A DNA stretch of 64,000 nt, from NCBI RefSeq assembly GCF_000024005.1, contig NC_013132.1:4892001-4956000 (forward strand), written 5' to 3'. The stretch's first letter is position 1, and each line of letters opens with the position of its first letter. The DNA comes from Chitinophaga pinensis DSM 2588 (GTDB lineage: Bacteria > Bacteroidota > Bacteroidia > Chitinophagales > Chitinophagaceae). Below, one piece after another: positions 37,780 through 45,527 of the stretch. A model generated the notes under the pieces. It saw nothing but the letters and a program-made list of their open reading frames with translations, was not told where the DNA came from and did no database searches. A program made the position numbers and the translations under genes.

Positions 37780-38211
37780 ATGAAAATTTATTCTATGCTA
37801 CTGGTGTGTTGTATGCTGTCAGGCATCGCATTCGCACAATCCAAAGAAGAAAAAGTGGTCGCAGCACAGGTAGAACTGCTAAGGAAAGCCATGGTAGATG
37901 CAGATAAGGCGACACTTGAAAAAGTATCTGATGAAAAATTGTCTTACGGACATTCCAGTGGTAAGATAGAAGACAAAACTACTTTCGTCAGCAATATTGT
38001 CAATGGTAAATCTGATTTCGTAACGATCGATCTGAGTGAACAGAAAATTGTGATCACCGGCAATACCGCTATCGTGCGTCATACATTTAGTGCCGACACG
38101 AATGACGGGGGCGTAGCAGGGCATGTGAAGCTGTATATTTTACTGGTGTGGGGCAAAGATGGTGGGCAATGGAAACTACTTGCCAGACAAGCAGTTAAAG
38201 TTCCTGCCTGA
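37780..38211 (+). CDS. Secreted SnoaL/NTF2-like (DUF4440-type) protein
   Basis: This 143-residue protein has a signal peptide (ending IAFAQ) followed by an NTF2-like cone fold of the DUF4440/SnoaL-like type. Typical segments are the N-terminal helix VELLRKAMVDADKATLEKVSDE-type region, GKIEDKTTFV and a C-terminal LVWGKDGGQWKLLARQAVK. Members act as small ligand-binding or enzymatic scaffolds. ATG 37780 is preferred to TTG 37762. Function is unknown. Confidence 0.8.
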   Translation: MKIYSMLLVCCMLSGIAFAQSKEEKVVAAQVELLRKAMVDADKATLEKVSDEKLSYGHSSGKIEDKTTFVSNIVNGKSDFVTIDLSEQKIVITGNTAIVRHTFSADTNDGGVAGHVKLYILLVWGKDGGQWKLLARQAVKVPA

Positions 38212-38301
38212 GGCCGTCCGCTATTTTACACATAGTGGAGATAACCTTACACCAGGTTCTACGTTGTACATCATTCGTCCATAAGAGAAATAGTTGTGGC
38301 A

Positions 38302-38309
38302 TAGTTTTG
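38302..38309 (+). promoter_or_regulatory. Probable -7 element for the DUF2383 gene
   Basis: TAGTTTTG matches TAnnTTTG and lies 61 bases before the start codon. The -33 box is not obvious. Confidence 0.4.
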
Positions 38310-38370
38310 TAACTGTTTATTGGAAACAACGAGGCGGAACAGCCTTATCTGTTAACCAAAAACTTATTTT

Positions 38371-38826
38371 ATGCAAGCTACAATTGAAACTATCGAAGTA
38401 CTGAATGATCTGATCCAGATTAACAATGACCGTATCGAAGGTTATGAAAAAGCACTGAAAGAGCTGAAGGAAGAAGACTCCGATCTGAAAGCGTTGTTTT
38501 CTTCTATGATCAGCGAAAGTCATGAGATCCGTCTTGCATTAGGTACAGAGGTGAACTCATTGGGCGGCGATATGGAGAGTGGTACTACTACAAGTGGTAA
38601 GATCTATCGCGCATGGATGGATGTGAAAGCGGTATTCACCGGTCATGACCGTCACACTGTATTATCTAATTGTGAAGCAGGGGAAGATGCGGCACAGCGT
38701 GCTTACAGAAGTGCACTGGAAGATGAAGAATTGCCGGCTTACGTGCGTGAAATGATCGTAGAACAGCAGCGTACACTGAGAAGTTCTCACGACCAGATCA
38801 AGGCTTTACGCGACGCTAATAAATAG
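38371..38826 (+). CDS. PA2169-type four-helix-bundle protein (DUF2383)
   Basis: This 151-residue all-helical protein matches the DUF2383/PA2169 ferritin-like four-helix-bundle family. Features are the N-terminal VLNDLIQINNDRIEGYEKA, the MISESHEIRLAL helix, the GRIYRAWMDVK-like segment (GKIYRAWMDVKA) and the GEDAAQRAYRSAL helix. Members are often stress-induced; the biochemical role is unknown. A terminator follows 28 bases after the stop. Confidence 0.9.
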   Translation: MQATIETIEVLNDLIQINNDRIEGYEKALKELKEEDSDLKALFSSMISESHEIRLALGTEVNSLGGDMESGTTTSGKIYRAWMDVKAVFTGHDRHTVLSNCEAGEDAAQRAYRSALEDEELPAYVREMIVEQQRTLRSSHDQIKALRDANK

Positions 38827-38854
38827 GACTATAAGCGGGTTGAAAAATTTTAAA

Positions 38855-38890
38855 GGCATATACCTGTCTGCGGACAAGTATATGCCTTTT
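38855..38890. terminator. Terminator between convergent genes
   Basis: GGCATATACCTGTC pairs with GACAAGTATATGCC with one mismatch around a four-base loop, followed by TTTTCC. It lies between the convergent DUF2383 and Hpt genes. Confidence 0.8.
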
Positions 38891-38913
38891 CCTATCTGGA
38901 CACCTGAGGTTTC

Positions 38914-39279
38914 TCAGGATACTTCTTTGCTTAATTCATGGAGGTCTTGTTCCATCAAAGGTTTAATTTCCTTCAGGGTGTCTCTTAACTGACGGATATT
39001 ATCACTGGTGGTGGTTGTCCATGTACCGGACTCGCTGACCTTGCTCAGTATTTCGCCGGCTCCTTTTATCTCCAGGTTCATCATACTGGGTTTCATTTTA
39101 TGCAGTACTTTTTTAAGTTCCTGGAGATTTTTGCTTTGCAGCAGGAGTTCCAGTTCGGATACATATTCATCCAGGGAAGAAACAAATAATCCTATCATTT
39201 TGTGAATGAAGGAGGGACTTGTACTGGTTATTCTGTACAGGTATGAATAAGAATAGAGTTGGTGTTCCGGTTGCATCAT
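38914..39279 (-). CDS. Hpt (histidine phosphotransfer) domain protein
   Basis: This 121-residue helical protein is a stand-alone Hpt domain. The phosphorylatable His is likely residue 60 in LKKVLHKMKPSMMNLEIKGAG, which has the HxxK spacing of Hpt proteins. It would shuttle phosphate between a hybrid kinase receiver and an output regulator. It lies 14 bases downstream of the sigma-54 activator gene on the same strand and is probably cotranscribed, making that regulator the likely partner. No kinase is in this cluster; the nearest hybrid kinase is at 16.5-18.3 kb. Confidence 0.78.
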   Translation of the reverse strand: MMQPEHQLYSYSYLYRITSTSPSFIHKMIGLFVSSLDEYVSELELLLQSKNLQELKKVLHKMKPSMMNLEIKGAGEILSKVSESGTWTTTTSDNIRQLRDTLKEIKPLMEQDLHELSKEVS

Positions 39280-39293
39280 AGTTGATAGAATCT

Positions 39294-40652
39294 TCAGGCG
39301 CCCTCTATTTCGCCTGTCTGTAACATTTTATAAATGGTGGACTTACCGATATCCAGTTTTTCGGCTACCAGCAGTACGTTATCGTCATATCTTTTAAGAT
39401 AGTTACGGATGATCAGTCTTGTGTATTCGCGTAATGTCAGTTCGGTATTCAATACGGTATCCACATCGTGATTATTACCTGAGAGGAAGGTAATGTCTTC
39501 CGGTTCAATGCAGTTGTTTTCAGACATTACTGCAGCGAGTTCCACGACTGATTTCAGTTCGCGGATATTACCAGGATAGGCATAGCTTACCAGCTTATCC
39601 CTGGCGGCAGGAGAGACTTTGATCTCTGCGACCTTATTTTCTTTGCAGTAAGCGGTCAGGAAATGCTGTGTGAGCAGCAGGATATCTTCTTTGCGTTCGC
39701 GAAGGGGAGGAAGGGTGACCGGGAGACCGACGATACGATAGTACAGGTCTTCGCGGAAGTTTCCTTTTTTCACTTCTTCTGCGAGGTTTTTATGCGTAGC
39801 GACTACCAGGCGGAAGTCCAGTTTTACTTTGGAGGTACCTCCAAGGCGGGTGAGTTCTTTTTCCTGGAGTACGCGTAAGAGCTTGCTCTGGATATTGAGG
39901 TCCATTTCCCCGATTTCATCGAGGAAGAGGGTACCGCCGTTGGCTTCTTCGAAGCGCCCGATCTTTTTATTCTGTGCGCCGGTGAAAGCGCCTTTTTCGT
40001 AGCCAAACAGTTCGCTTTCGACGAGTTCCCTTGGGATGGCCGCCATATTCACCGGAACGAAAGCATGACCGCTTCTGGCGGAATTATAATGTACCGCGCG
40101 GGCGACCAGTTCTTTACCCGTACCGGTTTCTCCGGAAACGGATACATTGATCAGGGAGCCAGCTGCTTTATCGATCATTTTGAAGACGGTCTGCAGGGCG
40201 GGACTGTTTCCGATAATGGAACGGGAATAATCATATTTCGTTTTCAGTTCCGCTTTCAGTTCGGATATCTCGTTTTTCAGGGAAGTATTTTCGCGCAGGC
40301 GGATGATAGCTTTCCACAGCAGTTGCTGGGTATTATCATCTTTGACGAGATAGTCTTCAGCACCCATTTTGAGCAGGTCTACCGCAGTAGTAATCTTTTC
40401 TTGTGCGCTGATAATGATCACAGGCAGATTAGGTTGCGCCTGTTTGATCTTTTTGTACAATTCCTCTCCATTCATATCGGGTAATCCGAAATCAATGGTC
40501 ACGAGATCCGGTTTCCGGTGCAATTGCGCCAGGCATTCCTTGCCTGATCCAATCAGGGTTACTTCGTAGTCGGGGTTCTGACTAAGGTAATGATGCAATA
40601 ATCCTCCGTACCACTTATCATCCTCAACAATAAAAATCTTGAAATCGAGCAT
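39294..40652 (-). CDS. Sigma-54-dependent response regulator (NtrC family)
   Basis: This 452-residue activator has a receiver (phosphoacceptor Asp 54 in VTIDFGLPD, Lys 104), an AAA+ domain (Walker A GETGTGKE at 174-181, GAFTGA loop at 221-226, Walker B TLFLDEIGEM at 241-250) and a C-terminal Fis-type helix-turn-helix (about 415-450). It activates RNA polymerase holding sigma-54 after phosphorylation. It forms an operon with the downstream Hpt gene. Its 5' side is an unusually long noncoding interval filled with repeated hairpins, separated from the gene by an additional hairpin at 40695-40744. Target genes are unknown. Confidence 0.95.
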   Translation of the reverse strand: MLDFKIFIVEDDKWYGGLLHHYLSQNPDYEVTLIGSGKECLAQLHRKPDLVTIDFGLPDMNGEELYKKIKQAQPNLPVIIISAQEKITTAVDLLKMGAEDYLVKDDNTQQLLWKAIIRLRENTSLKNEISELKAELKTKYDYSRSIIGNSPALQTVFKMIDKAAGSLINVSVSGETGTGKELVARAVHYNSARSGHAFVPVNMAAIPRELVESELFGYEKGAFTGAQNKKIGRFEEANGGTLFLDEIGEMDLNIQSKLLRVLQEKELTRLGGTSKVKLDFRLVVATHKNLAEEVKKGNFREDLYYRIVGLPVTLPPLRERKEDILLLTQHFLTAYCKENKVAEIKVSPAARDKLVSYAYPGNIRELKSVVELAAVMSENNCIEPEDITFLSGNNHDVDTVLNTELTLREYTRLIIRNYLKRYDDNVLLVAEKLDIGKSTIYKMLQTGEIEGA

Positions 40653-40694
40653 TCATGGAATTTTCCGTTAATTTAGGAAAATTTTCAATCATCA

Positions 40695-40744
40695 AAAGGT
40701 CTCCCTTACCACACTTTTTTAAAAGTGTAGTGCAGAAGACCTTT
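40695..40744. terminator. Compound hairpin upstream of the sigma-54 activator
   Basis: An outer stem AAAGGTCT/AGACCTTT encloses an inner stem ACACTTTT/AAAAGTGT. It lies 43 bases before the activator's start codon, between the gene and the hairpin array. It may be a terminator or leader structure for transcripts arriving from the array side. Confidence 0.5.
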
Positions 40745-40813
40745 GGGTTATTATGAAATAGGCAAGCAAAAATTATTTCTTGTTCACTGTTCTATATTTT
40801 CCTTACTAAAAAA

Positions 40814-41946
40814 GAGGCCCCTTTGCCTTCACAAAATCAAACTGCATCGGGGCCATGATCAAGCACTCTCAAGCTGGTAATGGTAGCATCCACATTAATT
40901 TCTTTTACTGTCATCGCCTGGCCCCTCTATTCCCACTGACAGCAACTGCACCGGGGCCGGGATGAAAGTCTACATACTCAATACAAATATTTTAAATGTT
41001 AAAGATCTTTTTTTAAGGTCTCATCGCCTGGCCCTGCTTGCTGCTCCTTTTCCATTTCACCAGGGCCGGGATGACGACATTCTTAATCGGCATTGGTCAA
41101 CCACATATTCATACGTTATGTTTACTCCTGTTATCATCTCCAGGCCCCGTCTGATCTCACTGACAGCAACTGCACCGGGGCCGGGATGAACGTTCACATA
41201 CTCAACACAATATTTTTAAGTACTAAAAATCTCTTTTGTTTTGCCTCATCGCCTGGCCCTGTCTTTCTTCACTTTTTCACTTTCACCAGGGCCGGGATGA
41301 CGACACTCTTAAGCGGCATTCGTTAACCAAATATTTATCACGTTGTCCTTATTCTCTTTTTGACTATCATCTCCGGACCCTGTCTGCTGCACTTTTTCAT
41401 TTTCACCAGGGCCGGGATGACTACTCTAAACTGTCATAGGAGTCACACCACATCCTTATATGATATCTTTTCTCTTTTCCAGTTTCATCTCCAGGCCCCT
41501 TTCTGATCTCACTGACAGCAACTGCACCGGGGCCGGGATGAACGTTCACATATTCAACACAATATTTTTCAACAACTAAAGATCTGTTTCAGTATCATCT
41601 CCTGGCCCTGCTTGCTACACTTTTTCATTTTCACCAGGGCCGGGATGGTACACTCTAAGTTGACATAGGAATAACCCCTCAAATAATAACTTTGTCTGTT
41701 CTAACCGTCATCTCCTGGCCCCGTCTGTTTTCACTGACAGCATCTGCACCGGGGCCGGGATGAAAGTCCACATACTCAACACAATATTTTCAATAACTAA
41801 AGATCTTTCTGGTATCATCTCCTGACCCTGCCTTTCTCCATCTCTTCGTTTTCACCAGGGCCCGGATGGCACACATTCCTCCACTGTTCCTGCTCATTGC
41901 CTGGCCCCTCTGCTTCACGTTTTCCGGTACACCGGGGCCAGGATGA
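40814..41946. repeat. Array of eleven ~53-bp hairpins with ~112-bp periodicity
   Basis: Ten clear units start at 40912, 41022, 41135, 41247, 41368, 41486, 41596, 41709, 41816 and 41895, with a degenerate one at 40814. Each has a 5' side CATCkCCTGGCCC, a loop of about 25 bases and a 3' side GGGCCGGGATGA. Type A (1st, 3rd, 6th, 8th, 10th) has GGCCCC pairing with GGGGCC. Type B (2nd, 4th, 5th, 7th, 9th) has GGCCCTG pairing with CAGGGCC. Type A loops share ACTGACAGCAACTGCAC; type B loops share TTTTTCATTTTCAC. AT-rich linkers are also related within a type. I see no coding frame conserved across units. Structured RNA, protein-binding array or recombination substrate are possible. Confidence 0.85.
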
Positions 41947-41979
41947 AATGTTCACATACTTAACACAAAACATCTAAAA

Positions 41980-42042
41980 AAACCTCAAAAAAACCCTTGA
42001 AAAACCTCAAATAAACCCTTGAAAAACCTCAAATAAACCCTC
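41980..42042. repeat. 22-bp tandem repeat beside the hairpin array
   Basis: The unit AAACCTCAAATAAACCCTTG plus AA occurs about 2.8 times at 41980, 42002 and 42024. It lies between the array and the glycosyltransferase stop. It has no internal symmetry. Confidence 0.85.
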
Positions 42043-42091
42043 AAAAAAAACCATGGATTGTCGTCATATTCCCCCTAAGTAATATCGTTAG

Positions 42092-43264
42092 CTAGTTTCT
42101 TGCATTATTGATGTATTCCTGTAGTGCGGCAGGGTAGAGCAGTACTTCTGCGAGTTGTTCCTTTTTACGCGGCGTAAAGTAAGTGCCGTCTGCAAAGAGG
42201 TCTTCTACCTGCTGCTTAAAGAATTCAGGTTTGAACTGAAAGGCAACCAGTTGTGCGGCACAGCTCATGTCGGCGTACAGCGGTTTGTTGCTCAGCAGCT
42301 GTTCTACGTGTTTGCGCACTTTATCGATGTAATTGCCGCTGATGCGATAGCCGTTCCATCCGTGTGCAACCAGTTCGTTCGCGCCTCCGGCAAGCGGTAC
42401 GATCACCGGGCGTCCGTAACTCATTGCCTGCAGGATGTTGAAGTCGAAAGTATCCTGGTAGTGCTCTGTGTTAGAGAGGTTCAGGACCACAGCTGCCCGC
42501 TGGTAAAAAGGATGCAGATTCAGCTGTGTGCCATAGACCATCAGATTGTCAGGGATAAAATAGTTATGGAAATAAGCGTCAATTTCTTTCTGACTTGCGT
42601 CAATAACGAGTTCAAATTTTGTGGAAGACATCTGGTTCGCCAGTTCGAGTAGTTCTGGTAACCCGCTTTCCTTCTCCAGCGGTGCGATCATCAGTACGGT
42701 CTTCCGGGAGCCATGATTGGCGTGCAATACGGCTTCCTGTACGAAAGACTGTGGCAGACAGCTGTGTACGATATGTTTTTCCGCTTTCGGGAAACTGAAT
42801 TTTGCCTGTAGATAACGGGAGCCAAAAACTACCTGTGTGGCCGTGCGTCTGGCCGTATTCAGCAGGAACGAGCGCAGTGTTGGAAAAGCGATAGCCGTTT
42901 CGTGAATGTGATAGGTAATCGGCGTTTTCTTCAGCCTGCCAGCCCATGCTGCACCGAAAGGCAGTAGTGTATTGATGTACACTTTTGCTTCCGGCTCTAG
43001 CAGCCCCCAGACTTTCCTGAAAATAACCATCTGAGCCAGCAGGAAACTGAAGAATACACGCCATTTGTTCCCCCGTTCTAAATAATTTATGTAGTGGTAT
43101 TGTACACCTGGAATACCGGACAGGAATCCAGGCGTATCACCGGTACGATTCGTGATAAGATGTACATCCAGACCTTTCTCTGTTAATGTTTCCAGTGACT
43201 GACGGAACACCATGGTGTTACCGTGTCTGTCGTTATGAAGGTGTATTGCGATAATCTTTTTCAT
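42092..43264 (-). CDS. Glycosyltransferase (GT4-like)
   Basis: This 390-residue protein has the two-Rossmann GT-B fold. The N-terminus has an acceptor-side domain (LHNDRHGNTMVFRQSLE, YHIHETAIAFP). The C-terminal half has the GT4 donor-site region VLNLSNTEHYQDTFDFNILQAMSYGRPVI-type motif (near residues 262-290), then GGANELV and NGYRI. It probably transfers sugars to a cell-surface glycan or lipid. It stands alone rather than in a polysaccharide cluster. The gene ends about 50 bases from a short tandem repeat and the hairpin array. Confidence 0.85.
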   Translation of the reverse strand: MKKIIAIHLHNDRHGNTMVFRQSLETLTEKGLDVHLITNRTGDTPGFLSGIPGVQYHYINYLERGNKWRVFFSFLLAQMVIFRKVWGLLEPEAKVYINTLLPFGAAWAGRLKKTPITYHIHETAIAFPTLRSFLLNTARRTATQVVFGSRYLQAKFSFPKAEKHIVHSCLPQSFVQEAVLHANHGSRKTVLMIAPLEKESGLPELLELANQMSSTKFELVIDASQKEIDAYFHNYFIPDNLMVYGTQLNLHPFYQRAAVVLNLSNTEHYQDTFDFNILQAMSYGRPVIVPLAGGANELVAHGWNGYRISGNYIDKVRKHVEQLLSNKPLYADMSCAAQLVAFQFKPEFFKQQVEDLFADGTYFTPRKKEQLAEVLLYPAALQEYINNARN

Positions 43265-43376
43265 AAAGGATGCATTGAAATATGTAATCTAGGTATAGGG
43301 ATAAACAGAACGCTTCTTAACAGTTGTCGGTGTAAACAGGCTCTTTGCTGTGGTGCCCGCAGGCGGTCGGTGTAGG

Positions 43377-43865
43377 TTATGAAGATCTCAATACTTCATA
43401 TAAATAACTGAATAGTGAACAGGAGGCGAGGACCAGTCCGAAGAAGAGAAAGAATCTGTTATTGATCTTTTTCTTTTTCAGATAATCCGAAACGATAAAC
43501 AGTTTGTTCAGCGTTCCTGTGATATGTTCCAGCACACTTTCGTCCTTAATAATGTAGTCAAACGCGCCATTCTTTAATGATTCAGTAGGGATCTCCGGTT
43601 GCTGACGTGAGCTGGCGAAGATGACAAATATGTTGGTGTTAAAGCGTTTGATTTCTTTCAAAACTTCCAGTCCGGTCATGTCGCCCAGGTCGTGATCCAG
43701 GAGGACTACATCCGGCTGACCGTTCAGTTCGGCGAGGAAGTCGGCGCCTGATAGGAAGCAGTGTACGTGTTCGTAACCTTGCGCTCTCAGGTGTTTATCG
43801 TAAGTGGCGAGGCAGAACGGATCGTCATCTACTACGTATATCTTGCTTTCGAACTTGTTAGCCAT
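43377..43865 (-). CDS. Response regulator receiver with C-terminal membrane anchor
   Basis: This 162-residue protein is a receiver domain (about 6-125) with acidic residues 13-15 (VVDDDP), phosphoacceptor Asp 57 (LLDHDL), a Ser-containing FASS segment and Lys 107 (IIKDE). After a Lys-rich linker (130-135) it ends in one membrane helix (about 137-156) and a short tail. There is no output domain. Receivers anchored at the C-terminus by a single helix are unusual. A role as a membrane-bound phosphate sink or scaffold is inferred. It is 110 bases upstream of the glycosyltransferase gene, same strand. Confidence 0.8.
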   Translation of the reverse strand: MANKFESKIYVVDDDPFCLATYDKHLRAQGYEHVHCFLSGADFLAELNGQPDVVLLDHDLGDMTGLEVLKEIKRFNTNIFVIFASSRQQPEIPTESLKNGAFDYIIKDESVLEHITGTLNKLFIVSDYLKKKKINNRFFLFFGLVLASCSLFSYLYEVLRSS

Positions 43866-44023
43866 TTGCTGTCGTTTGGTATAATAGAAACCATTTAAAT
43901 GCCAGTTTCCGGGAACGTTGCCAATTAGCCATGGTGGCGGGTTTCATGTTTTGGTATACCCTGAGAAACGTCTACTTTCAGGAAAAAATTCCAAAAAATG
44001 GAAAAATGGAATGGAAAGGGCAT

Positions 44024-44055
44024 AAAAAAACGCCCCGGGGGATGCCGGGACGTTT
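44024..44055 (-). terminator. Terminator of the helicase gene
   Basis: On the minus strand AACGTCCCGG and CCGGGGCGTT pair with one mismatch around a seven-base loop and run into seven T. Confidence 0.8.
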
Positions 44056-44080
44056 GGAAGAGGTCGTATGGACCAGTTAT

Positions 44081-45415
44081 TTATGGTTGGGTGGCAGGTT
44101 TGCCGCCGCTGTTATTTTTGCTTTTATGGTGCTGTGGGTGCCCTCCTTGTGGACGCGGACCCTGGTTTCCCCCTGGTTTGCTATGATTACGGTTACCGCC
44201 GCCCCCGCCCCCCGGGCGTTTTTTACCTTGCGGACGTTTGCCGCCACCTGAGCGGAATGGTTTAGGGGAGTATTCCGGCACCGGACCTAATGCAGCCGGT
44301 ACTTCGGCTTTGGTCACCGGTTTACCCAGTACTTCTTCAATACGGGCAAATTTGCGCTGTTCCTTTTCGCTGATAATGGTATATGCGGTACCATCGGTCG
44401 CCGCCCTGGCGGTACGGCCGATACGGTGGATATAATCCTCTGCGTCATTTGGCACGTCATAATTAATAACCAGGTCAATATCTTCTATATCTATACCGCG
44501 GCTCAGGATATCGGTAGCCACCAGCATTTTCAGTTTCTTGTTTTTGAAATCCATGAGCACCTGCTCGCGCTTATCCTGTTCCAGGTCAGAGTGGATCTCT
44601 TCTACGGAGAAACGGGCCTTTTTAAGCTCGTAGGTCAGCTGTTTTACGTTCTGCTTACGGGAGCAGAAGATAATAATACAGCCGAATTCCTTGCGTGCCA
44701 GGAGCTGTTTGATCAAGCCGGTCTTTTGTTCTTCAAATACGACAAAAGCTTCCTGTACGATCTTTTCAGGCGGTTTGGAAATGGCGATATTGATCTCTTC
44801 CGGCTGATGGAGGATCTTCAGGGCCAGTTTGCGGATCTTATCGGGCATGGTAGCGGAGAACAGCAGGTTTTGTCTTTCCTTTGGCAGGGTAGACGTGATC
44901 CTGATGATATCATCGCTGAAACCCATGTCCAGCATACGGTCTGCTTCATCCAGCACGAGGTATTTTACTGCGTCCAGCTTTACGTAGCCCATGTTCAGGT
45001 GGGCGATCATACGACCGGGGGTGCAGATCACGATATCCACGCCGGAGGTCAGTGCCTTTTTCTCGGCGGCAAACAGGGCGCCGTTGCTGCCACCGTATAC
45101 GGCGATAGAGCTGACGGAGGTAAAATAAGACATACCCTCCAGTGTCTGGGCAATCTGGACTGCCAGTTCACGGGTCGGTACTATAATCAGTGAGTTGATT
45201 TTACGTGCATCATGGGGCTCAGTGATTAAGCGGTGCAGTATAGGCAGCAGAAAAGCGGCTGTTTTACCGGTGCCGGTCTGGGCACAGGCCAGAATGTCCT
45301 TACCTGCTATAATCGGGGGGATAACTTTTTCCTGGACTGGCGTCGCCGTCGTATATCCCATCGCATCTATTCCATCCAGGACCCTGTCGTCCAGGTCAAA
45401 TTCATCAAAATACAA
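44081..45415 (-). CDS. DEAD-box RNA helicase (RhlE type)
   Basis: This 444-residue ATP-dependent RNA helicase has Q-motif GYTTATPVQ, motif I AQTGTGKT, motif II LDEADRMLDMGF, motif III SATMP and motif VI HRIGRTARA. The last about 65 residues are Gly/Lys/Arg/Pro/His rich (GGGKRPQGKKRPGGGGGG), a basic low-complexity tail that binds RNA and is typical of RhlE in Bacteroidota. It likely remodels rRNA precursors or mRNA, often at low temperature. Confidence 0.95.
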   Translation of the reverse strand: MYFDEFDLDDRVLDGIDAMGYTTATPVQEKVIPPIIAGKDILACAQTGTGKTAAFLLPILHRLITEPHDARKINSLIIVPTRELAVQIAQTLEGMSYFTSVSSIAVYGGSNGALFAAEKKALTSGVDIVICTPGRMIAHLNMGYVKLDAVKYLVLDEADRMLDMGFSDDIIRITSTLPKERQNLLFSATMPDKIRKLALKILHQPEEINIAISKPPEKIVQEAFVVFEEQKTGLIKQLLARKEFGCIIIFCSRKQNVKQLTYELKKARFSVEEIHSDLEQDKREQVLMDFKNKKLKMLVATDILSRGIDIEDIDLVINYDVPNDAEDYIHRIGRTARAATDGTAYTIISEKEQRKFARIEEVLGKPVTKAEVPAALGPVPEYSPKPFRSGGGKRPQGKKRPGGGGGGNRNHSKPGGNQGPRPQGGHPQHHKSKNNSGGKPATQP

Positions 45416-45527
45416 AGTGCTTATATGGTTTTAATTCACAAATATATACGCTAAAGATACGTAATTGTAATCAGAGCACATACGGTATGTTCTTTGCGGG
45501 AAATGCGGGAACCAATAATTAACCGAG

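Noticed and set aside
40962..41439. Three overlapping plus-strand frames of 67-77 codons in the hairpin array
   Set aside because: They arise from the repeat sequence, are in different frames relative to the units, and show no conserved protein.
40814..41946. CRISPR array
   Set aside because: The repeated part is an imperfect hairpin of about 53 bp whose loops vary, linkers are about 60 bp and related to each other, and no cas genes are near.
40814..41946. Integron attC array
   Set aside because: No GTTRRRY core or complementary box was seen, the intervals hold no cassettes, and there is no integrase gene.
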